A stretch of DNA of 64,000 nt from Chionis minor (lineage: Eukaryota > Chordata > Aves > Charadriiformes > Chionididae). Shown here in pieces: positions 1-10,183 of the stretch (positions are counted from its first letter, which is position 1; each line of letters begins with the position of its first letter). The stretch lies in contig VZSF01007301.1 in assembly GCA_013398295.1 (NCBI GenBank), forward strand, positions 1,076,651-1,140,650, read 5' to 3'. The position numbers and the translations under genes are program-made. The notes under the pieces are model-generated. The model saw only the letters and a list, made by a program, of their open reading frames with translations. It did no database searches and was not told where the DNA came from.

Positions 1-260
1 CCGTTTCCAGTGGCGTTCGGGGTTAAATCGGCCTTAATCTCCCGCTTTCCCTCGCGCCGGGGATTGCGTGGGGATGGCGGCTCGCAAGCCGTTTTGGAGC
101 GCTTCGCGGGATGCCGGCAGCTCTCTCCGGCTCCTTCAGAAGGGGAGTGGAAAAGCTTCCCGGCCGTTTTCTATTTTTTTTTTTGCTCCTGAAAACAGGT
201 TGCGACCGTGCAGGGCGTGCGGATTCCTGGGCTGAGCACGGTCCATTCCTGCAAACGAAA
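1..260. promoter_or_regulatory. CpG-rich segment, probable edge of a promoter CpG island
   Basis: By eye the first 240 bases contain about 24 CpG dinucleotides, while the following kilobases have only scattered ones. In vertebrate genomes such CpG density is typical of unmethylated promoters and first exons. Because the island is cut by the left edge of the window, the transcription start and first exon may lie just outside, or exon 1 may lie partly inside. The rest of the window looks intronic in the + direction, which suggests this is the 5' end of a + strand gene. A bidirectional promoter is also possible. Confidence 0.6.
74..235 (+). other. Candidate start codon and 53-codon open frame in CpG island
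   Basis: An ATG at 74 lies in strong Kozak context (G at -3 and G at +4) within the CpG-rich segment and begins Met-Ala-Ala-Arg-Lys, a composition common at vertebrate N-termini. The frame stays open for 53 codons to a TGA at 233-235. A moderate splice donor (CAG then GTTGCG) occurs inside it near 198, so it could be the start of a coding first exon. The second half includes a low-complexity Phe run from the poly-T at 174-184, which argues against the whole frame being protein. No family is recognised. It may equally be an upstream ORF in a 5' leader or pure chance. Confidence 0.2.
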
Positions 261-1117
261 TCCTCTGCTTGGCTTTTCGTGTTGTTGGCGCTTGCCATCG
301 GTTTTCCCGTTTGCTAAAAGAGTAGCAGGACTTCTCCGAGAGACTGAGGCAGTAAGCAAGGAAAGCACGCCAGTACAGGGCATAGCCTTTGGAAACAGGG
401 TAGTCAAAAACCTTTGTCGTGAGAAGGCAGAAGCTTTTTAGTGCAGCTTTGCTGTTACGACGTACAGAATCTGGGGAGTATTGGGTGGAGAAGTTAGCTC
501 CCACGTTGTAATTATGCAACCTTCTGCAGTTTTAGAGAGGTTTAAAAATACCTTGTGTGCCAGTCGAATAGGTCTGTAAAAAATAACTTACTGTAATCTT
601 GGAACTCCCTAGGTTTTAACTGTCCTGTCCATCTGTCCAAGCAGGAGAAGTTGTTTAATGTCAAGCAAGCATTCAAATACCTAGTTAACTTTTGCTGTGA
701 AATAGCTAAATGTGGTATCCAAAGATAAGGTCACGCTAGCGAAGTAGCAAATGCCATCATCTATCCCCTTTCCAGGTTGGCTGAGCGGAGTGATCTTCAG
801 TGAACCGTGAGAATTCAGTGTTTTAACTCTGGAAAATACAGAGATTCTTCTCTCGGAATTCCGCTGAATGTCAAATAGAGGCGGTAATGGCAGGGTGGGA
901 AGGAGAGCAGTATGCTAGATAAGTGCCCTGCTTTATTCAGAAGAGAATGTGGGAGTGGTGGCAAGTGGTCAGTTCAGCTTTTCTTCAGATTTCTTTGATT
1001 GGTTGTATAATGACCCTGGCATAATGAGTGTAGAAGTAGTATTTGTTCAAGGGATTGACAGAAATAGGTTAGATAGGTTGGGGTTAGAAAGGAGCTAAAA
1101 CATTTTTTTTTTTTCAG

Positions 1118-1303
1118 ATGATGATGGTGGTCTGTGTATTTCTCCACGGCGCTGTTGACGGTGGAAGTCAGCAGCTGATGCTGGAAGGGGTGTTGCTTCC
1201 TTTATTTCCAGTCCCACTGTTAAGTGGAGATGCACAGGCACATTTTAAAATGGGACAACCGTGTGCCTCCTTTCCTAATGGGATGTGTTCTAAAGAAAAC
1301 ACA
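1118..1303 (+). other. Candidate cryptic or alternative exon (unrecognised, 62 codons)
   Basis: A run of twelve T (1103-1114) followed by CAG (1115-1117) makes a textbook 3' splice site. The next 186 bases are open in one frame (exactly 62 codons, starting with three ATG codons) and end before a good donor core, GTGAGA, at 1304-1309. The encoded peptide (Met-Met-Met-Val-Val-Cys...) has a hydrophobic middle and no recognisable domain. The donor lacks G as last exon base. Most such acceptor/donor pairs in long introns are unused pseudo-exons, so confidence is low. It is listed because acceptor, open frame and donor agree. Confidence 0.15.
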
Positions 1304-1634
1304 GTGAGAAAACGTAGCTAAGTCTTACACACAGTTAAGCCTGTTTGCATGTCATTTTTATGCATTAAGTGATTAATTCTTTATGTTAAATACGGATGTT
1401 CCAACTCTGTTTTATTTCAGTGTCTCAACTTGATTGCAAACATAGCTCATGCGTTCTGGACTTCCTTGTGCAAACCTACTAAATAGAAATGTATTTCTGT
1501 AAGCATACATGGGATTAAATTAATGCAAATTTCTTACGCAAGTTCGTATGCTAAGAAGTATGCCTCTGTACTTCAAAAGTGCAGTGTTTTTTGAAATCCT
1601 TATCTCTTTGAGGGGATCTGTGATTAACATCTAG

Positions 1635-1654
1635 AACACCTGTGATCAGGTGTT
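1635..1654. repeat. Perfect inverted repeat, 8-bp arms
   Basis: AACACCTG at 1635-1642 and CAGGTGTT at 1647-1654 are exact reverse complements separated by TGAT. Each arm contains the E-box core CACCTG/CAGGTG, so this is a symmetric paired E-box of the type bound by ZEB/SNAIL or bHLH factors. Function is not shown. Confidence 0.5.
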
Positions 1655-2307
1655 TGTAGCAGAATGGTTGGAGCATCTAATGTACCAGACCAGCCAAAAA
1701 CAGCTAAGAAAATATTACTGACATGTAATCATGCTGATTTTATGTAACTGTCTTGGCAAGTTACCTCTGTTTCCTTATTTTGTCTCTCCCCTCACCCTGA
1801 AGATGAAAGGGAGGGAAGGAGAGACACTTGAAAAGAAAACACATCAAATTGAAGTGGAAAGGGGAGTGGAGTTTTGGCCCCAAAGTTAGGGTGTTTTGCT
1901 TAGGAGAAGTACCTTTTTTATAAATGATCCTCCAGGATCATACCCTAAGGAAAGCTTTAAAACAGTGATTTCCTGTTTGCCTGGGACTTCGTTGGTTTAA
2001 GCAGCCTGGCTTGTCCCAATGGATAGAGAACCACTAGCATCTCTATCCCTGTAATTTCCTGCAAGCTGTCTCAGTAGGATTTGGTGATCCTGGTCTTGTA
2101 CTGATGTAAAATGGCATAAACCTAGGCTGGATTTATTGCATTGCTTCTAAAAAGAATTCTTTCACCTAATCCTGGTGGAGTGGGGAGAGAAGAAGAGAGC
2201 ACAGTGGTGACTTTCGGGCTTTTTTATTTCTGGGGAGAGACAGTTTTAAGACTGGAAGATTACTGTACTGAAACTTAACATTACAAATTCCAAATAAGAT
2301 GATACAG

Positions 2308-2337
2308 CCAATGATTCTATGATTCTGTGATTTTTAG
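2308..2337 (+). mobile_element. Possible CR1 3' tail remnant
   Basis: The segment carries the octamer-like repeat ATTCTATG followed by ATTCTGTG, the short tandem tail that terminates CR1 LINE copies in birds. Upstream sequence is not recognisable as CR1, so this would be an extremely 5'-truncated or decayed copy. A chance simple repeat is possible. Confidence 0.35.
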
Positions 2338-4230
2338 TGATTACTGTAGGCTGGTAGTTTCTCTAATTATGGAATCTGGAAAATGCATATTTAAAAAAAA
2401 ATTGCTAAGAGAACTGCAGAGAATCAGGATTTTTTTGCTATGACAAAACAGCTTTCCTGATAAGTAGCAGTCCACAAACATTCTGTAAATGAGATACCTG
2501 TTCTTTTAATACAGAATTCCAAATCTAAAATGTCCCGAAACCAAAATGTGACGCTAGGAAGGTAAAGGTGCTTCCTGTACATCGCCTTGGTTTGTTTCAG
2601 AATGTGGTTAGTGCATCTTTATCTTGGTATCTCCTCTCCTTTCCTCACTTAGAATATGAGTGTGGTTGATTTCTTCAGTCTCTTGACTCTGAGCATTAAA
2701 CAGATAATGCCGTTGCTAAAACAAAATCCCCTACAGCTTTAAGGGTCTGTTTCTACTCCCTCTAACATCAGTTTGAGCAGAATTGGGCATTAGTGACTGG
2801 TCATGCATGTCAACTTTTCTGTCTGTTGATGCCTATCTCAACAGAAGATACTGCCCTTAGAGTTTGAGATACTTAATCTCTGTTTAGAAGGATATAGTTA
2901 AATAGCTTTCTGCTGAGATATTACATTACTGAGTTATGGAATTGTATAAGAATCCATAGCGCATGATACTGTCGCTGGGAGACCGATTAGGTCAGACTTA
3001 CTAAACTATTCCTAAAACCATGAGAGTGGCTGTGATCCAGAAGGCTTCTTGCAAACAAGTTATAGTATTCCTTATTGCTCTGTAAAAATAATTTTTGCAA
3101 AACAGAAATTGTCCCAGTGGCCTTGACTTCTCTGTAAGTTGCATGTAGAAGGAAAAATGGACTAATACACCAATCTTATAATTTAAAAACTGCAAAACTG
3201 CGTATTTCTTTTGAGACTTTAGATGAAAAATAAGCACAAGATCATATGCCGGGCTGTGTTCTGGAGCATCTGCATGGCAAGGAGCATGAGTAACGTGATC
3301 TTGGTCTTGAAGACTGGTTCAGTACAGTGGACGTTTGAGGCTTTTTTGTTTTACTACTGAAAGGTGATGTTATTTGCAATTCTGGCACTTGGCCACCATT
3401 AAATTCTCTGCTCTTTGATGTGACATAGGGCTTCTGCACCTGCTGGTGTCATCAAACGTATCGCTTTTCAGTAGATGGTTGCCTATGGGCAGAATACTAA
3501 GAAATGCCAGATGCAATCAGGGGTGTTAATTTTGCAACTGGCTGTCAGGTTTTATTTGGGACGAGATGCTTTTTGCTCACGTGACCTTTTAGAAAGCTGT
3601 GAGGAGAAACAAATCCAGCTTTGTCTTGAAGTTTGTGAGAAGAAATGTTGGTCTGTCCAGTGTGAAGGTAAAGGTGGAAAAATCTAGTGTCGGGATCAGT
3701 TGCAGTGATCTAAGCAATTATTTGCTTGGTTGTTTAAGAAAAGTATGCTTGGTAGTTGGGGGGGTCACACTAAGACTTCCAGCTGTGTGGATGGAAACAT
3801 GGTTCTAGGTGCTTACTGTTACGTGAAAACACTGTAGGCCTGGCAGCGCTGAGCTTTGTGGAAGGTGACATGTATTGACTCACTAGTGCCTTGTTGTGCT
3901 ACTTGGTGAGTAACTCAGTTCAGCTATTTAATACATCAGTAAACTCCATTTAAGATGACTAAGTACCATTTAAGGGAGGGGGGGGAACGTGCCAAAGACA
4001 GACTTGCTTCTTAACTGAGGGTAGGAGAACAGCTGTGCCGTATAGAGCTTCTGCCTGTGGAGCACTGACTTAGTTCTGAAATCCACTATCTTACTTAACA
4101 TGAAAGAAGTTAATTCACAGTCATGTGAATGGATTTTTTTTACAGATGTAATTGGAAGGGGGAGGTCTCTCTGAACTTGTCTGAAACCAGAAGGAAAAAT
4201 AATCTCTGCCTAGGGCTGCTGTTCTCTTGA

Positions 4231-4249
4231 TTTTTTTTTTTTTTTTTTT
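4231..4249 (+). repeat. Poly-T tract (19 T)
   Basis: The longest mononucleotide run in the window. It is followed by a pyrimidine-rich segment. No retroposon body was recognised on either side, so it is not clearly an antisense poly(A) tail. Confidence 0.9.
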
Positions 4250-4489
4250 CCTTCCTTTCATGACTTGGATGTATGTTCTTTTACCTTGTAATCATTTCTG
4301 CTTTGGCAGAAGTGATACGTAAAACTTGCCACTTTGGGAGACTCTCTCATTTCAGTTAGGCGGTGTGTTTAAATCCAAGCTTGGCCCTTGGCGGGACCAA
4401 AGTAGTGAAATTTCTAGTGCTGTTCTGCAGGAAACTTAAAAATGGCTACAGTGCCATTGGCTTGCTCCACCTGTCCATGTGCAGAGCTG

Positions 4490-4580
4490 CTTGCTTGTCT
4501 CCTCGCAGTCGGAACGGGGTCTTTCTAAGGTAGGCGGCCGTGCGAGGCTTGGGACTGGGAGGGCGCAGCCGCCTCTCCTC
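4490..4580. promoter_or_regulatory. Small CpG cluster with possible 21-bp microexon
   Basis: Around eight CpG dinucleotides occur in about 75 bases, against an AT-rich background. Inside, a pyrimidine-rich run ending in CGCAG (to 4508) is followed after 21 bases by AAG|GTAGGC (donor at 4530), which would define a microexon at 4509-4529. In one frame it reads Ser-Glu-Arg-Gly-Leu-Ser-Lys without a stop, and 21 is a multiple of three. Nothing shows that it is used. A regulatory element or alternative promoter is another reading. Confidence 0.25.
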
Positions 4581-5760
4581 CTGCCCAGGAGGAGCCCTGC
4601 AGATAATGCTGGAATGCTGGTGGAACCGCAGCTGAGCTTTGGTATGTGACAGCTGTTAAGGACAATGGTTTTTGCAACTTTTAAATTCTGTTGTGCTCCT
4701 GGCTGGCATCCATAATTTAAGTACCTGTGAAGTACCAACATGCGAGATCTCACTGTGATGTACATGAGAGTTACTATATATACTAGATATGTAGTGCCTA
4801 AATTGGTGCATCCAGGAGCTGAATTTCCTCACTGCTGCGGCACGGAGTCCAGCATTGTCTCTCTTTGCCTGCCCTGCCACCCCCCCATGTATTTTGCTAC
4901 TGTCCCTCTTTCCATATCTCACTGGATATTTCCTTAAAAATTTTTCTTTTCTTTTTTTTTTTAAACTGTGCATAAACATCCTCTTGGTGATGGAACTGCT
5001 GATATACCTAAAAGCCCTTGTGCAATTAAAACATCCATCTGTTCTGTTAGGACACTGACAGACTGCTATGCATCTAAAGCACCACATGGTCCTTGGGAAA
5101 ATACTACTTAATAGTACAAAAAAAGAAACATTCGTTTGAAACAGTGTTAGCAACTGGTATGTGCTTCTTAAATGCGAATACTACTTTGTGGTTTTATAAA
5201 ACAATATAAAGAGATTTCTTTGTTATCCAAGTGATCCTCTGGAAGAGAAGCAAGTATAAAATACCATGTCTGAGAAGGTCAGTTTGAAAAGTATATGCGT
5301 ACATAATTCCGTAGAATAGAAGCTTAGAGAGAAAAATCCTGAAAAGTGCTACTTGTTAACACTCAGATATTTAATTTGAAAGGAACCCATACCTTGCATA
5401 CTTACAGCTGTATTTCCCTCTGTGTTTAAGGGGTTGTCATTTTGCATTAACTATTTAAGTTATTAGTATCTTTAGGGGAAAAAAGAAAACGAAACCAAAG
5501 ATGGACTTTCTGTTTGCCTTGGACACTTTGACTTAGTCTTCAGTGTTTAATTATTTCGCTGCTTATGGAATGGGGCACGCCGGCATTTTAGATCAGATAA
5601 ATCTGCATGTGTACTTGTTTTCAGCTTCCCTTCACTCAATTTTGTTGCTCTATTTTAGAACTCGTGCTCAAATGAGGATTTGCACTCTGGGAAGTTGAGA
5701 CAGCCCTGTAATAACTTGATTCTGTGACCCAGAGAACTGAATGTTGCGTTTACCTTTGCG

Positions 5761-5820
5761 GGTTTTTTTTATGATAAGGTTTTTTGTTGTTGTTTTTGGA
5801 GGGTTTTTTTTGGTGTGGAT
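5761..5820 (+). repeat. T/G-rich low-complexity tract
   Basis: Alternating runs of seven to eight T with G doublets and GTTGTT units. It is one of several similar tracts in the window, all T/G-rich on the + strand. Confidence 0.8.
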
Positions 5821-7159
5821 ACAAATGGAATAGACTTTGATGCTTGGAGTCAGTGGCAGTTTGCGTGGTGAAACTCACTCAAGTAAAAGGGATGGGGGGG
5901 AGTGTACTAAAGTCTCTTGTTTTGTAAGCATCAGTATCTTGGCCATGCCATTCCAGCTTACTTTTTTGTTTCTCAAAGATGTTTAAGAGAAATGCAACCA
6001 ACCTTTCTAAACAACTAGAAAGTTTGACACTCACTGAAAAAATGCATACATCTTAACTTTTTCTAAATTTGGCTCTAAGACAGGAATTCTGAAACACTAC
6101 GCCCTTCGCAAGATGTTTAAGAAACTTCACAGGAAGGCAAGGTCCTCATTTTTATAATAATAATATCTTGCTTGTGATAATCATCTGTGAGACTAGAAAC
6201 CTAAGTTAAAATTCCAGTTTACAGAGTTCTGTATAGATTTGAGGTAGTTAAGCTCCACAAATTTTGTCACAGTTTCTTCATGCTTCACTCAGAAGTGCCT
6301 TGTTTTATTCTTCGTGTAAATTTTGTCCTCCAAATAGCTTTTCTGGACAGTTGTTAGCTGCAGTATGCATTACCTTTTTAGACAGAATAATTTTTATGTT
6401 TTTCACTATAAAATAACTTGTATTTGCTGTAGAATATTTTTTTCCAATTACGCTGGCCTTTATCCAGTATGATATCTTAACATAGAGATAATTTTCCAAA
6501 AATAACTAGTGGCAAGTTCTAATTGAACATTTTCCCACTGATTGTTCTTAAATACCGAAGCCGTCTTAGGTACTGGAGAATTTTAAACTTAAGTCTTTTT
6601 ATTTATGTTATATTTTAATAGACTCTTAATTTACTTTTTCTCATATGTGTGCTATATGATAAAATCTTGCATGCAACAAATAGACATCACTTGCCTGTTG
6701 GAATGCAGCAGCTGTCTGAAGAGCACAGAGGGGATGTATGTGGGTTATAAATGAATAACAATATTGTGTCCCCCTGAGATTCTATTCAGGATTTCAGGTA
6801 GGCAAAATTAATAGTAAAACCAGTTTTCCGTGGTGTCCATGCTGGCACACCCATTTTGGTGTTTGCTTTTATTTAAAAAGAAAGCCTTAGCAGTAATAAT
6901 AATTTGAAATTTTCTCTTTAAAATACCACAGCTGTGGTCAACCCCCTCCATACCCTCTGCCACTGTCATATAAAGTCATTTAGTTACGTAAATTGATAGT
7001 GCAAATTCTTTATGCCAGTCGCCACAATCAGGAATTTGTCTGCTTCCCTGTTTAGCTAACAAGCTAGTCTGGACTCCTTGGGTCTGGTGGCTGAGACTTC
7101 CTGCTCCTGTGGTTGAGTATAAAAATGCATGGAAGAATGTGAATGTTGCAGAATCTCTC

Positions 7160-7206
7160 GGGGAGGGGGATGTGTGTGTGTGCGCTGCCTCCTCCCCCCG
7201 CCCCGG
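7160..7206. repeat. G-rich, (TG)n and C-rich composite low-complexity block
   Basis: A G-rich run (7160-7169) is followed by (TG)5-6 and then by a C-rich run around 7190-7206. The G-run and C-run could pair in single-stranded form with the TG repeat in the loop. Confidence 0.7.
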
Positions 7207-7639
7207 TTATTTAGGGGGCAAAAATTTTTCTTTGAAGAAAATTGCGTTTAAAAATGGCAACTGTTAAATCAGGAAAAAAGACCTCCTGGAGTGAAGAGTC
7301 ATTTAGTTTCTCAACATGGCATGGTATTTTTTGAAGCTTTTTCTGTCAGTGGGCAAGTAAAATTTCTTCCAGCTGGCTTTGACTTATTTGGAGGGATGCT
7401 GAAAATACTCCTTGCCCAACTAACTGTGTGTTCTTTGATTTGACAGCTAGGAATAACTATTTACATATTGATGTAAAATACTGAGTTTCATGGGATTTTT
7501 CTCTCCAGTTTTATCTAGCTTAGTTCTCAGTGTGGACGGAAAATGAAATTATGTAACTGGACAAGATTTTTAAAGTTTAACTCAAGATTTTTTTTTTGTG
7601 GGCCAGAGGTAAATTTGGCCGTTTGCAGGGTGTTAATTG

Positions 7640-7940
7640 TTTCTGATCTTGTCCAATGGCAACAGGAATCTTCAAACCAACTTCACTAGGCTCTGAATTG
7701 TATTAATAATTCTCAAAACCCCATAATAGCCGCGTGAACCGGTTCCTCTCATCTGCAAGCACTCTAAGTGCCATGCCAACTTATTTAAATAAAGACAAAA
7801 CAATGGGCCTTGGTCCAAGGGGTAACGAGGAGCTGGAATGCCTTTGAAGTTCAGGACCCTAGGCTGTAGGTGCCATTTACATAAACCTCATTATGTAATC
7901 TGAATGCAGTTTCTCTTCCTGTTTGTTTGATTTACGAATC
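7640..7940. promoter_or_regulatory. Possible conserved non-coding element
   Basis: A stretch with high sequence complexity, no homopolymers and several AT-rich homeobox-like cores (TTATTTAAATAAA, CATTATGTAAT, repeated TAAT motifs) beside a CCAAT-like core (TCCAATGGC). Such texture is seen in vertebrate developmental enhancers inside long introns. No conservation data were available; this is an impression only. Confidence 0.2.
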
Positions 7941-10128
7941 TTTGTGTCCAAAGAGAAAGAGATAGTAAGACATGTAATTAAGATAAGTAGCAGGCCACTC
8001 CTTTTCTGAATCCGTGCTCTGGTGAGGAGAGAATTTTAGATGCAGCATGAAGGGTAGAACAAAACTTGTGATTCAAGCACCTTCAGTGGATGAGAATAAT
8101 ACCGACTCCTTCCCTTTGAAAAAGCTGCATGCTTCTTTAAACAATAACTATGCCTAGTTCAACCTATTATTTGCTTTAAAATAAATGGTACAGAAAAGCT
8201 TGAAGTTCTTACTAGCAATGATTTTGCTTTTGTATAAGCCACGGATGGCCTTTTCCTAAGCAGGTCTCATCAGTTTTAAAGCTACCTTGAAACTAATAAA
8301 GTCTCTAAGCGAACAGTGAGTTTTCTGATTGGAATTGCGTATAATGACAGTTTGATGTTCTCAAACGCTTGCTTTTTGTTCCTGTCTGATCCTCTCTAAC
8401 GTTCCTTTAAAGCAGATAAGAAGTAGTAACACTGGGTTTGTGATAAGAGTCCTGCCAGCAGCAAAGCTAGCTACATATGCAGTCTGCTTGCTCGTAAGAT
8501 GACTGGTCAGATCTGCTGGTGACTTCTTAACACCAGTTATTTTATGATTATTGACTTAAATTGTGAGTGACGGAGAAATGTATATTTTCCTTCTACTGTG
8601 TGTTACTTAGTGGGACAGACCTCTAGGGGACAACAGTCTCCGTTAGCAGTCATTTTATTTATGAAGCTTAATTATATCTAAGGCAACCTAATATCGTATG
8701 TCACTATGGGCTTTCTGCATCTATGTATATTTGTTTTCATCCTATAAAGCATGCCTGTTGCAATAAAAAAGTTAATGACAAAAACTGTTACAAATGAAGT
8801 GGTGGAACCCCTGGAAGAAGGCTAGTACGTGTAATGTACTGAAGTAAACAAGCTGGGAGCTCTTGGTTTTTTCTGGTACCTGTAATACAGGGTTACAAAC
8901 ACAAAGGCAAGATAGTTTGCAGGTTGCAAACAGCCTGTTTCTCAAAGTGAAGTTAATCACATATGTGTGGGAGATGCAATTTAACATTTCAGAAGTACCA
9001 AAAGGAGCTTGTTGAAAGCTGTGTAATATGTAGTGTATGAAGGGTATTTCTTCCTCATTTCAGTGCTAGAGTTCAGGATTTTTAATGTACTGACTTGGTA
9101 AAATCACGGAGCTCATGGTGTGGTTGTGTGGATTACAATTGCAGTGGTTAGAAGCAGACCTGAGTTTATATCCTTTCAGAGCAAGCAGCTAACTTTTCTG
9201 TCTTGGGTGTCTTAGCCAATAAAAGAAAGGACTGGCTGAAAATGGGAATCTGAAGAAGTAGCCAAGCTCTATGAAGTGGCTGTGGACATGTCTTAATTTT
9301 CACCAAAAAAAAAAAAAGTCCCTTGTCTGTATCAACCAAAATAGAACCTGTAGTCTGTACATTCCCTGGGAATAAACGGAAGATTAATGTGGTACATTTC
9401 AGGCTATTAAATACAGAAAGCATTTACATTTCATAACTTCCAGAACAATGGTATCATCTGTATGAGTATATTCATTCCCTTTAAGATTAGACTGTAGCAC
9501 GGAGAACTGCTTGGTTTGTGTCTCTTTAATCTTCTTAATCAAATGACAACTTTAATTCCTGCTAATACGAGAAGAGTACATTATTTTACTTTAGTTTGCT
9601 TTAAAGATTCCATCTTGGAAGTGTTTCTTGGAAGAACTGTTTTGGAATGTTTCTTTTCTGAGTCAACGTGATAAAAGATACTAGTTTAATTTGCAACTTC
9701 CAGCTTTTTCCTTCCTAATGAAAGCCAAGAACAAAAATATGTTGGTCAGTATTACTAGTTATCATAGTACAAAGATTAAGACACTTTGTAGCCTGCAGTG
9801 GATTAAGTCATATTCCTTCTGTCAGTGTCAGAATAAGTGTTTCTCTGGAGAAAATGGGCTACTAGAGCCTTGAATATATATTATATTTAATTTGCAGCAC
9901 TGGGTGGGGTGTGATCCTTTGTGGAGTGTGAGCAGTTTCAGCACCTCTTGCTGCTTCAGTTTTGTGTTAACAGGAGGTGTATTTTGTGTTCCTGGCAAAT
10001 AACTGATATTGCTTACACTGTGGAAAAGGGGAAACGCAGATTTGTCGCCTTAGTTGTGAACAGTACTGTCTTGAGACTGTCAGGAGATCAACTGTAGATC
10101 CTTTTAGCCTAGAATATACAGCTATACT

Positions 10129-10183
10129 CCCCCCCCCATTTTTTTTTCTTCTCTTTTTCTCTCCTCACCTGTTCTTCCCCCCC
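10129..10183 (+). repeat. Polypyrimidine tract (C9, T9, CT-rich, C7)
   Basis: Nine C followed by nine T, a CT-rich run and seven more C. It is a pure low-complexity pyrimidine block on the + strand. Confidence 0.85.

Larger units (their letters stand above)
261..2307. other. Unique intron-like sequence
   Basis: AT-rich unique sequence without recognisable repeats. It holds a 12-T tract followed by CAG at 1103-1117, which opens the exon candidate listed separately, and a short perfect palindrome at 1635-1654. Otherwise nothing was recognised. Confidence 0.6.

Noticed and set aside
136..519. 127-codon minus-strand frame across the CpG-rich edge
   Set aside because: Overlaps other open frames in the same GC-rich stretch, which lacks stops for compositional reasons.
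4656..5153. 165-codon open frame on the minus strand
   Set aside because: Longest frame in the window but with biased, domain-free composition including a Lys/Arg-rich run from a poly-T tract. About one frame of this length is expected by chance in 64 kb.
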